NCBI GenBank assembly: GCA_014529385.2
Contig: CM043956.1
Coordinates: forward strand, 88,407,221-88,471,220
DNA: 64,000 nt
From: Adiantum capillus-veneris
Taxonomy: Eukaryota; Streptophyta; Polypodiopsida; Polypodiales; Pteridaceae
Direction of reading: 5' to 3'
Below are positions 45,617 through 55,485 of this stretch, one piece after another (within the stretch, counting starts at the first letter, position 1; each line of letters opens with the position of its first letter). The notes under the pieces were generated by a model. The model was not told the DNA's origin and made no database searches. It worked only from the letters and a program-made list of their open reading frames with translations. Both the position numbers and the translations under genes were made by a program.

Positions 45617-46956
45617 CTAAAGAGAGAAAAATTCTCTTTGCAAAACACTAAGATCAACCCATGATGCATCCTCTACTGGATAGTTCTGCCACTTAACCAA
45701 AACTTCCACAATGTCTCTATTTCTCATATGTTTAAAACGCCTATCTAGTACTAAGTCTGATTCTACAGTCAATGGTCCGTCATCTTTCAACTTAGAGTTA
45801 TCCTCTAAAACATGATGCACATTAGGAACATACTTTTTCAATAAACTCACATAGAATACATGATGCACTTTAACATGAGAAGGCAATTCCAATTTGTAAG
45901 CTAATGAACCAATGCGCTTCAAAATTTTAAATGGACCAACAAATCGTGGAGACAATCTCCTATCATTTCCAAGAATCAAATGAGACTTCTCAGGAATAAC
46001 CGTTAAAAAACCATATCACCAGTTTCATACTCCACAACACGATGTTTCTTGTCATAATACAGTTTATGTCTCTTTTGAGATTCTCTAATATTCCCCCTGA
46101 TTTTGGCCAACTCGTTATCCATTTTCTCAAGCATCTCACGTGACAGCTCTACCTTATTCCTCGAGCTAAGAAAATTTATAGGTGTGGGATAGTTATAGCC
46201 ATACATTGCCTCAAACGGAGTCATCCTAATAGATGAATGATATGAACTGTTATATGCAAATTCAACCACCAAAGGCAGATATTCATTTCAATTAGATTGG
46301 TTTTCATTGACATACATTCGTAACATATCTTCTAAAATACGATTCACCCTCTCCGTTTCCGCATCGTTTTGAGGATGGAAAGCATTAGACATGCGTAACT
46401 GGGTACCTATAGAGTCAAAAGTCGCTCTCCAGAAATGAGAAGTGAACTTAGAATCTCTGTCAGACACTATGCTCTTGGGCATGCCATGCAAACGAAATAT
46501 CTCTTTCATAAACAAGTATGCAATGGTCAAAGCAGTATAAATTATTTTTACAGGAAAGAAGTGAGCTTGTGTTGTGAGTCTATCTACCACCAGAAAGATC
46601 GAATCATACCCTCCACGAGTAGTAGGAAGTCTAATGATAAAGTCCATGGATATACACTCCCACTTCTGTAAAGGAATTTCTAAGGGTTGAAGGTCACCAG
46701 GCATCCTCTTATGCTCAATCTTAACTTGTTGACATTGAAAGCACTCACACACATAATTCTTAACATCCAATTTCATACGCGGCCAAAAGAATAAGGTTTT
46801 AATATTTTCATATGTCTTATTTAATCCAGGATGACCAGAAAAAAGGTGAATTATGACACTCATGCAGAATTTGACTCTTAAAAGAAGAATTTGCAGGAAT
46901 ACACAAGCGGTCATAACAATACAGATTTCCCTCATACAAGTGATATCTATTTTCAA
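45617..46956 (-). pseudogene. Integrase with chromodomain (element H)
   Basis: The frame from 46956 contains the zinc site (H41 in SGHPGLNKTYE, then CECFQC at 70-75) and the core D105 (SMDFI), D166 (VSDRD), E202 (AETERVN), a D,D35E motif. A stop at about 46288 and frame changes near 46280 and 45995 separate VVEFAYNSSYHSSIRMTPFE and then FVGPFKILKRIGSLAYKLEL. The last part, to 45617, is a chromodomain (DIVEVLVKWQNYPVEDASWV). Little else is lost, in keeping with young age. Confidence 0.93.
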
Positions 46957-48345
46957 TCATCTCACCAATATTCTCATGCAAGAATTTCAAAATAGGCATA
47001 TAAAAGGAATCATTTTCAACTTCAGTATGTATCTCATCAATCAAATTGGATCGCACAACAGTCAACAAATTACACATGGGCCTACGACTCAATGCATGTG
47101 CAACTTTATTTTCTTTTTCACACAAATACTTCAAATCAAAGTCATACTCAACCAGCAATTCAATCCATCTTCTTTGTCTGTTGTTTAACAATGGCTGCGT
47201 GAAAATATACTTCAAACTTTGATGATCAGTACGCAATTAAAATTTGACACCAAGCAAAAGATGACGCCAATGTTTCAATGCATGAACAACAGCAAGCAAT
47301 TCTAAATCATGTGTTGCATAGTTCAATTCATGTCGTCTTAATTTCCTAGACTCATATGCAACCACTCTTCCTTCTTGTGTCAAAACACACCCTAGTTGTT
47401 CACCACTAGCATCACATGACACAACAAACGGTTTGCCCATCTCAGGAACTTTCAAAACACAATTTTCTGCTATTTTAGCCTTCAAGGTCTCAAAAGCAGT
47501 CTCACATGTAGAAGTCCACACAAAACCCTTGTCTTTCTTGGTCAATTCGGTCAAAGGACTTGCTATCTTAGAGAAATCTTTAATCTGTGCTCTCTCATAT
47601 TGTGCTAGACCCGTAAAGCTTCTCACATCCCTTAATGACTTTGGTGTTGGCCACTCCACAATAGTCTTAACTTTGTCAAGGTCAATGTGAATCCCCTCTT
47701 TAGAAATCACTCTTCCCAAGTACACAATCTGATCCTTTGCAAAAGTACACTTACTTGCTTTGGCATACAATTTATGTTCACGCAAAACCTCAAATGTTTT
47801 CTTTAAGTGCAATGCATGATCTTCTTCATTCTTAGAATACACAAAAATATCATCCAAGAATACCAGAATGAAGTCATCAAGATACGGGTGAAAAATATTA
47901 TTCATTAAGCACATGAAAGTTGCTTGTGCATTAGTCAAACCAAAAGCAAGAACTGTAAATTCATAATGCCCATAACGTGTACGAAAAGTAGTCTTTGGAA
48001 TGTCCTCGACCTTAATGCGGATTTGATGGTAGCCAGAACGAAGATCAACCTTTGAAAATATTGTGGCACCACTCAAATGACTAAGCAGTTCATCTATGTG
48101 AGGAAGAGGATATTTGTTCTTAATGGTCTTTTTGTTTAATCCCCTATAGTCAATGCATAACCTATATGTACCATCATTTTTCTTTTGGAATAACACAGGA
48201 CTACCCCAAGGAGATACACCAGGTTTAATGAAACCCTTTTTCAAAAGATCATCAAGTTGTATCTTGAGCTCTTTAAGCTCATCAATATTGAAATTGTATG
48301 GAGATCTGGAATAAGGTGTCGCTCCTGGATATAGATCTATGGCAT
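46850..48345 (-). pseudogene. Reverse transcriptase and RNase H (element H)
   Basis: The frame opens near 48345 ([20 protein letters not shown]) and runs to 47237: [18 protein letters not shown], catalytic Asp in [16 protein letters not shown], then RNase [17 protein letters not shown] (Asp), [19 protein letters not shown] (Glu). A TAA after LLLGVKF stands where Glu of KFELRTDHQS is expected. The same frame then continues RTDHQSLKYIFTQPLLNNRQ to NKVAHALSRRP, where the last catalytic Asp is His. A frameshift near 46850 leads into integrase. Confidence 0.93.
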
Positions 48346-48559
48346 GGTCTACCGCTCTACGCGGAGGTATACCAGGAAGATCGTCCGGAACACATCCTTA
48401 ACTTCATGTAAGAGATCCTCTATAAATTCTCGATTTGTCTCTTTATGTTTATCCCCAGATTCTTCTTTAATCTCATTAGCAAACACAAGCAACGTCTCAC
48501 ACAAGCAAACACAAGCAACGTCTCACACTCTTATCTAAGCCACCTTATCAATTCCATTG

Positions 48560-48930
48560 CCAAAACTAGATTTAGAATCTCTTTCTTTCCACAAAGAGTG
48601 TGACTTATCATCATCAAATGATTAAAGATATATTTTTCTTTCTTAACAATCAATCAAAACATGATTTTCAATGATCTAATTGATACCAATGATAACATCA
48701 TGCATATCAATGTTTATGTTATAGAAATCATCTTTATGATTTCGACTCTACAAAGAAAAAATAATAATTTCTACTAACTCTTTCGTGAAACTATTATTAC
48801 CACTAGTTAAGTCCACAAGTCTTTTAACTTCTCAATTTAATTTCTCAATCAATTTAGACGATAAGAAGCAATGAATACTATCCAAATCAATTAAGAAATT
48901 CAAATTTTAATCTCAACTACTATGTATAAA
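48560..48930 (-). pseudogene. Aspartic protease remnant (element H)
   Basis: One minus-strand frame reads FLIDLDSIHCFLSSKLIEKL near 48915-48850, which aligns to the D-S/T-G loop (Asp kept, the next two changed). It then reads DMHDVIIGIN-stop-IIENHVLIDC near 48720-48670, the second half of a retropepsin. The first stop fits TGG to TAG. Several further stops follow. I deduced this from motif order only. Confidence 0.6.
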
Positions 48931-49002
48931 TTTGATCTCACAGAAGCTTTCAAAGGACGTATCAAAGACATAAAACATCACAAAGAAGGGGTAGATGACT
49001 TA

Positions 49003-49476
49003 CCTTTATCGTACGCATCGCCAAAAGTCTCCAATTGAGCCATCTTGGTACGTATTGTCTTATCGGTCACCTTGCTCGAGCATTCGAAAGTCTCGTGGTC
49101 GTGTTCTCGATATTGAAAGTATAATCCAAATCTTTGAGTTCTTCAATCCACGCTTCTAAATCTTCGCATATCTTTCTTATGCCATTAAACTCTTTAAGCT
49201 TAACCTTCGTTAAGAATGATTTGGTTGTCGCTTCTCCCATATCGTCATCGTTTCTTTTCGCGGTACCCCAGTGCCACCACGATGATTATTGTTTCCAGGT
49301 GGATTAGCATGGTTTTCACCTTCATGTTGGCCATCAAGGTCTACATAGATATCAAGCTCTCGTGCTGCTTTGCCCCGCAGAGCCTCAGCACGCTTCTGAT
49401 TTGCAATTTTGAGATCTTCTCATAGTCGCCGAATCACGTCTTCTTCCTCCTCCATCCTCCTCTTGTATCCTTCCAT
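49003..49476 (-). pseudogene. Gag, short and shifted (element H)
   Basis: ATG at 49476 lies 19 bases past the primer site (MEGYKRRMEEEEDVIRRL). An in-frame TGA (Arg likely) precedes EDLKIANQKRAEALRGKAA and a Gly/Asn-rich stretch. After a frameshift near 49220 the frame reads KEFNGIRKICEDLEAWIEEL, the beginning of a capsid domain. Then the gene breaks off. Most of capsid and all zinc knuckles are missing before the protease remnant. Confidence 0.65.
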
Positions 49477-49494
49477 GTCCAGAATCAACCGCTT

Positions 49495-49506
49495 GCTCTG
49501 ATACCA
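49495..49506 (-). other. Primer binding site of element H
   Basis: GCTCTGATACCA (TGGTATCAGAGC on the minus strand), two bases inside the 5' LTR. Confidence 0.9.
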
Positions 49507-49508
49507 AT

Positions 49509-50656
49509 TGTCACGGGAGCCGAATAATAGAGATCGATAGCAAAAGATAGAGAAAGAGATCTTTGTATTGATGAATCTTTGTAGAGTTTTGATACAACAG
49601 AGGAGCAAAATATATGGGCGCACTCCGTTGTACGGAGCTCGAACCTCCCGACCACCCCCGAGCTTCAGTTCGCTTGCATGCAGCGTCTCACTCGCACTCG
49701 CACTCGCACTCGCACTCTCACTCTCACTCTCACTCTCACTCGCACTCGCACTCGCAGAAGAAGAGATCCGTGAATGATCCCCAAACGCACCACCCATCGT
49801 GCTTTTATCCTTCTTTTCCTCGAAAAGCCTGCACGATTTTCGTACCAAGTATACCTGCGAGAATAATATAAGAACGTGATCGCTGGGCGATCCGTAAAGG
49901 TTAGATTTCTATCATGACACTTTGCACAGATCCTGTTTCACACATTGATTTCTGCATCGCCTACAAAATAGCCAAAAGAACATACTCGTGCAACCAATTC
50001 AACATGATAATCAAAGTAAAAAAACATAATTATATACCTTCATAATCTCAATTTTCATACTCTATCATGAAGAAACAATCCACTTCTTGGTTGATAGCAG
50101 GGAGAACTGTATGATGTTGTATGTCTGTCTGTCCCTGTGTACACTACACTGCTGTTGCCTTTTGTTTGTTTTCATCATAACTTTTACAAACGAACTCAGA
50201 ACAGAGAAATCCAGGTACTCAAAACGACGGGAATAGATCTGGTCTACAAGGCAACGCGAACAGAATTGCGAAAAACATCTCTGTTTGGCTAAAAACGCAA
50301 CTTTTAGGTCGCGACTCATAAAACCTCTATTTTTGGGTATCCACTACTTTTACAACTTATTTTAAGCCTACTCATGCATTTTAAGCTAAAACACATAAAT
50401 ATAAAACATTGATATTAATAAAAATCTCAATTTTACTGTTCATAGACAGACTATCTGTTATTCATTAATCTTTATCAAATCCGTCTTTAGTGTATTATTA
50501 AAAAAAAAGAATATATGTTCTCTCTTAATATTTCAACTCATTCGTATAAGCTCTATTTAATAGACTATTCAACAATCTTTCAAATTGTGCTAACGAAAGA
50601 TATGCCCTGCTACATTCTTTTCGACTTTAAGAACTTCAAATATTAGTCCTATTACA
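49509..50656 (-). repeat. 5' LTR of element H
   Basis: It runs from TGTCACGGGAGCCG to GTCCTATTACA. The hexamer run at about 49689-49757 has both CACTCG and CACTCT units. The tgtac duplication follows at 50657. Confidence 0.95.
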
Positions 50657-51700
50657 TGTACTCCTTGTGTCTTTACAGCATCGCCTTCAACTTGTGGCCG
50701 AAAAGCCTCTCCAAGTGTTTGGCTCTTTCTCTTATTGATGTCAATAATATCTTCATGGAACTCACGCTTGGCTATGCCAAGCACCTCTCTCAAAGTAAAC
50801 TCAATGTTGCTATTCAAAATCCTCTCCTCTAGAACTTTCTTCAAGTATATAAAAAAATAAATGTCAGATTGTAGCTTGTAATCTAGTTCTTTTGGCTTAC
50901 ATCTTGCTAGCTCCTTCTCCTTACTTCTTGTAGACTCCTCCATGGTCACTTCTTGTGAAGGTGCTTGTTGTGTTTGTGGTGCTCATGGAGGTGTTTCATC
51001 ATTCCCTGGGTAGGTCACCTAATAAAAATGTAACCTATCACGTGATTTCAACAGAAGGGTATTTAAAGTTCTTGAAACTTACATAAATATATACACAAAA
51101 GGGTATTATTTTTTCAAATTTGAAAAAAACTTACAGATTTTTAAAGAAAAGAGTACACTATATTCTTAACAAAATTCATAGAGAAGGGGTTTTACAAACA
51201 TGTCTTGAACGCACGTGATATGGTAGTTTTACACATAGTGAACCCCCCAACCATCATTCCTTCCTCCACTTCTTGTAGCTCTTTTCGAAGGACCTTTATC
51301 GCCAGGCGAGTTGCGGACCCAATTTCTTGGTTGTTTGAAAAATGTGGTTTCTTTGACAAAAGCGGGTGCTAAATTGAAGGTTTTTCCACAATATGCAGTT
51401 CATGATTTATATTTATGTGCATAATGGGTGGTGTGCTAGGGTGCATCATTATGGGAAGCGGTTGCAGGTGGATGGACAAGATCAAACCCAATTGTTTGAC
51501 CTAGGTAGAAGCTATGTTGTGATGCAAGGGTTTGGGCAACCTGCTTGAGGAGAGGTGGAAGGTAGTAGGAGATAGGTTTTGTACAAATGATAATAGAGGT
51601 GGTGTGTATAGTGTGTTTTCTTTGGTGTTGCATTTCTTTTAGTTCAATAAGTATGTATGTGACTGAACATCCAGGTTCAACAAGGGGCTTCAAAAATGGT
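50657..51700 (-). pseudogene. Gag, N-terminal and middle part (element G)
   Basis: Without the MITE (51006-51251) the minus strand reads in broken frames: LPPLLKQVAQTLASQHSFYL (51693-51436), APAFVKETTFFKQPRNWVRN near 51340, then MEESTRSKEKELARCKPKEL and LREVLGIAKREFHEDIIDIN in 50949-50657. The part ending DAVKTQGV joins 44470 across element H. The Lys/Glu-rich composition and place before protease fit Gag. No zinc knuckle is seen. The start is not clear. Confidence 0.6.
51006..51251 (-). mobile_element. MITE copy 2 (246 bp, 9-bp target duplication)
   Basis: Reverse orientation of the element at 41077-41312, with the same inverted ends (CTGGGTAGGTCACC; GTGAACCCCCCAAC) and inner TATCACGTG/CACGTGATA words. 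The flanking catcattcc is at 50997-51005 and 51252-51260. It interrupts the gag of element G. Confidence 0.9.
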
Positions 51701-52193
51701 GGTGTAACAAAAGTGTGTAGAACATAGTAGAGGGCACAATAAGATATGTGTGGGCTAGCAAGTGCAGGGAAAAGGACTAAAGCAGGTGTAAAGACCCTGG
51801 GCAGACAAGTGGTAGATGATGGGGATTTTATATTTTGAGCTTCCTTTTTCTAGATTTTGCAATTGAAACATTATTTTTGAGCTTTTAAACCCTCATATTA
51901 CACTAACGATATCTTAAAATACTAGTGTGGCATGAGTGTACATTAGATTTTGGATTCCTTTAGTCACAAAACAATCAAATGTAGCACACATACATGTCTT
52001 TTCTTGTTGGAATGTATGCTCATGCACATCTCTTATTAGCATAAAATGTACCTTGAAAAAAAGCATCATTTATACATTATTTTAATTGAGTCTCATAGTG
52101 TGAAGAATAACAGACATAGTCTCAAAGTAGCCTAGCAAATCCACTCAAGAACCTCAAGACCAAATGAGATTTCAAGAGCAATATGACATGCAT
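51701..52193. other. No gene seen
   Basis: AT-rich. It may still belong to the leader or 5' LTR of element G, but no primer site or repeat partner was found. Confidence 0.5.
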
Positions 52194-52590
52194 ATCATAC
52201 CACATAGCAAACCTCCAACCACATAAATCATGTCCATTAATGTTAAGCCATGTTGCCACCATGTACATAAAACACACAAATCAAAACATCAAAATGAAAT
52301 TTCTAGAGAGACTCTCCTGAAGCAAGTAGACTCTCCTACATCAACATGTCACTATACATGCCATGTTGGACAAACATCCTTTGTGCATAACAACATCATA
52401 CCACATAAAAAACCTTTAGCCACATAATCAAGTCAGAGAACCACGAAAATGCCATGTCCAGGTCATGTGGCCACCATGCACATAAATTATGAAAATCAAA
52501 ACATCAAAAAAAATCTGTAGAGAGAAGATCCTTAAGCAAGTAGGCTCCCTTGGATCAACATGTAGCTGGTCCACACACCAGTTTGTATAG
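52194..52590. repeat. Diverged tandem repeat, period about 201 bases
   Basis: ATCATACCACATA occurs at 52194 and 52395. Between and after them the same order of words recurs: CATGTCCA..., GCCACCATG, ACATAAA, AATCAAAACATCAAAA, AAGCAAGTAG and ATCAACATGTAG/C. Two units of about 200 bases with many substitutions and small indels. The one ORF here (52230-52427) is not protein-like. Confidence 0.8.
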
Positions 52591-53975
52591 ACATCTTTCG
52601 TAAAGCAAGTCCTCTAGATGTAGACACATGCAATGCCTAATATGTTCTACATTATCTTGGCCCAAACCACTACACATTACAACCACATCCAAAACATAGT
52701 GGTAATGCTCGATAAATGTGGTCAGTAGCCACCTAATCTTGTAAAAAATTCAATTAAGAATGTAATGCATGAAAACAAACATTTACTCAAGCATTGATGA
52801 TAGACATTCATTTGACTAGTCTTATCGATAAAAAAAATTTAAAACCTCTCTATCCGCCTCTAATAATAACACTATCAATATCTGTGGGGGAGACAAAAGC
52901 ATATATCATGTATCTATAGTCCACTAAAAACATTAACCTATCATCATCAATCTTCTCCATTACAATGTTTGTTGTTGTAATTATAATAAATATGTATAGT
53001 AAAAACCATATACATTGGGAGCACAATATATAGTACATATAGTATGTGACTTACTAGATAGGATGGTATAATATACCAATTTTGTATATTTTACTAATAT
53101 TATGTTCATGTATTTTTTTTTAATGGAATAATATTGATTTCAATTTTCAATTTTACTTATTCAAACGCACATACTTTGAGTCATTGTGAGGGAGACAAGT
53201 TGCTACAAGAACATTCAACTGAATTTAATCTTATTTGATTCAACTACATAGCATAGTACTTCATTAAGAAATGGAGAGCTCCTTCATAGTGAATATTGTC
53301 TACAAAGCCTTTTACCTCCTTCTGTAGAATTTCAAGGGTTGCAAGCAATCATATAGACATAAGATTTTATGTCCAAGATCAATGTGTTTCCAAGATGGGA
53401 TCATGAAGACCACCAACATTACCTCCTTGAGCATACATTATCCTCTACTTATGTTACCAATAGTTTTTGTTTGCTGTTAGGTTTCCTCTTGAAGCATACT
53501 GAATGAGGAATCCCTATTGTACTCAAATTGGTGTCTTCCGATTGCACATCAAAGAGTCTTGGCAACAAGTGAAGCAATGAAGGTAGGAGAGTGGTGATTG
53601 TCATAGCCAGTTTTTTGAATGTCATAATCTAATCTTGTATCCAATCCTCCAATGCAGTTGCCACTATTTTTGTATAGATTTGGTGTCAATTGTAGTTTTC
53701 TTTTTGTGCGAGCTCAACATGCCTAGGTTCCCTATAGAATGCCCTAGAATACTTTCAATATTATAAATTTCTATCAACGAATGTATGAGAGAAATTCAAG
53801 AAAAATTGTTCCCAACCCAAGCTCAAGCATTCCTAAATTAGATGTGGTTGTTTCAAGATAGCCTATTAATTAAGATTACGGTGACTATGAACCTAGCCCC
53901 AATCCCCAACCTACATCTACTTTACAACATAATTGAAAAAAACAAGGTGAAAGATCACCATGGCCTCCATAGAAC

Positions 53976-53977
<2 letters not shown>
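52591..53977. other. No gene seen
   Basis: 1.4 kb of AT-rich sequence without coding likeness or repeat partner in the window. Confidence 0.5.

Positions 53978-54012
<35 letters not shown>
53978..54012. repeat. (GA)n microsatellite
   Basis: About 17 uninterrupted GA units. Confidence 0.95.
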
Positions 54013-54015
<3 letters not shown>

Positions 54016-54746
54016 AGCGAACCCTTTTATGATTCATCTTTATTGCATGAATTAGGATTTGATTAGTATAATCTCTAGATCTCCACAACTCAACAAATCT
54101 GTAGTGGATGTACGCTAGGCCTCACACTAGGCAAATATCAATCTGTGCAAGAAAGAGGAGATGCATAAATTAATTTACTCTTGCCAAAGTTCTTTAATGA
54201 TGTGTTGTTGTCCTAGGACCTAGCACCAACAAAGTACCTATGTCGCCATGAATAATATGTTGGCATATGCTATCTTCTCTATTCGGACTTATGCCCTATT
54301 CCTCCCTCTCCAAGTTGGCATAGTGCACCTTCACATCCTGCAACTTAGGGAATCCCACTTGCGGAAAGGTTGCAAGCATGACAATTCTTCAAGTTTTTGC
54401 TCTACAACTGGCATAATCCTGACACATGGCCGGCAATGCCGCCAGTATTTTCCGGCTCGGTCTAAAAAACGGACTCTGAAGTCCAGTTGGCAGCCAGCTC
54501 GCAGCCACGCAAGCTTAGTCAAACCACGCATCTTGGGCTCCAGCGTGGCAAACGAAACCTGCAAGCAAACGGCGCATTGCGTCAACACCTCCAGCCGGTG
54601 CCGCTTCCTTCGTTGGCCTTTTCCCGTAGTCGCAGTGCTGCCAGGGCTCCTTCGTTGTCTCTTTATCGTAGTCAGAATGCTGCCAGCGCTACATTATTAG
54701 TATTAATATAATAATAAGCCCTTCGGCTCTCCGACTTGGCTCATTG
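54013..54746. other. No certain gene; GC-richer patch
   Basis: Around 54360-54700 the base composition rises in GC, and both strands have ORFs up to 150 codons. Their translations (for example 54248-54700 plus) show no domain and are rich in Cys, Arg and Ser without pattern. They may be upstream parts of the MULE-like gene that follows, or chance. Confidence 0.4.
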
Positions 54747-54835
54747 ACACACACACACACACATGAAACACATTCACACACATAAACATTCAGCCCTCAC
54801 TTTGGGTGGTTCATGGGATCACCATCACACAAAGA

Positions 54836-54895
<60 letters not shown>

Positions 54896-54938
54896 CACAC
54901 ATAAGAAAAAATTCACAACGTTGATCAAGGGAGTAGAC

Positions 54939-54980
<42 letters not shown>
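54747..54980. repeat. Cluster of (CA)n and (CT)n microsatellites
   Basis: (AC)8 at 54747, (CT)n at 54839-54875 running into (CA)n to 54895, and (CT)n at 54943-54979. Confidence 0.95.
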
Positions 54981-54981
<1 letters not shown>

Positions 54982-55111
54982 CGCATCCCTACTATGACTT
55001 CGTTCATGTGAATTGCAAGTGTTAATTCCCTCCCTTGCAACATCTCAATTCAAGATGAATCTACAAATTCCTAACCCCGGTATCTTCAATTCTTCATCAC
55101 TACAATGGTAG

Positions 55112-55203
55112 AATATATACAACGAGAAATCCAAGTATCGAATAATGCGCGAAGCTCGAATTCCGTGGTTTCGAGTGAATGACTTTGTAGCCAGTGAGGC
55201 AAG
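55112..55203 (+). pseudogene. MULE/FAR1-like gene, exon part left of element I
   Basis: In the frame that joins to 60760 across the copia element the plus strand reads KYRIMREARIPWFRVNDF and then VASEARSENF across the join. A stop lies just upstream, at a TAG (55109-55111) that could be a splice acceptor, so the exon may begin at 55112. No start was found. The join over gcaag shows that element I landed inside an exon. Confidence 0.55.
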
Positions 55204-55396
55204 TGAAGGAGTACGAGCGGAAGTGCGACGCGAGAGAGAGTGCAAGAAGAAGAGCACGACGATATGGTGAACTCGCTCTACTGTAATGTGTAGAGCATAG
55301 TGAGTTCTTATTAGGTTTTTTACAAAAGAATATGTGTACATACCCGGCGGCCGGCCCACTTACCTGGGCAACCACATTGGGCTTTATACCCCAACA
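55204..55396 (-). repeat. 3' LTR of element I
   Basis: In plus orientation TGAAGGAGTACGAGC to TATACCCCAACA. The next bases (ACCTCCCACTTAAAG) read CTTTAAGTGGGAGGT on the minus strand, the polypurine tract. Confidence 0.95.
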
Positions 55397-55485
55397 ACCT
55401 CCCACTTAAAGTCCAATGTGGTACTTTAAGTGTGAGAGAAGCTACTATACAAGCTAATATACAAGAGATGTAGAGAAGTGATGTA

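Larger units (their letters stand above)
44471..50656 (-). mobile_element. Ty3/gypsy chromovirus H
   Basis: The target duplication tgtac is perfect (44466-44470, 50657-50661). LTRs of 1106 and 1148 bases differ at about 18 places by eye plus one 42-base repeat change, so this is a young insertion. The primer site is initiator-Met type. Coding order: short gag, protease, reverse transcriptase, RNase H, integrase, chromodomain. Most of capsid and nucleocapsid is missing. It sits in the gag of element G. Confidence 0.95.
41720..51700 (-). mobile_element. Old Ty3/gypsy element G (interrupted by H)
   Basis: Minus-strand order right to left: gag (about 51.7-50.66 and 44.47-44.34 kb), protease (44.33-43.88), spacer and reverse transcriptase (42.69-41.78). 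It is cut on the left by element D and split in gag by element H and by a MITE. No LTR of G was found in the window. Many stops and frameshifts make it one of the oldest layers. The outer limits given are approximate. Confidence 0.75.

Noticed and set aside
49420-49848. 142-codon minus ORF with a Ser-Glu/Ser-Ala repeat over the 5' LTR of H
   Set aside because: The repeat is the hexamer microsatellite read in one frame. Only its last 18 codons, after the primer site, are real gag.
54248-54711. 150-codon plus-strand ORF in a GC-richer patch
   Set aside because: Both strands are open here, composition is patternless and no frame joins the MULE-like gene.
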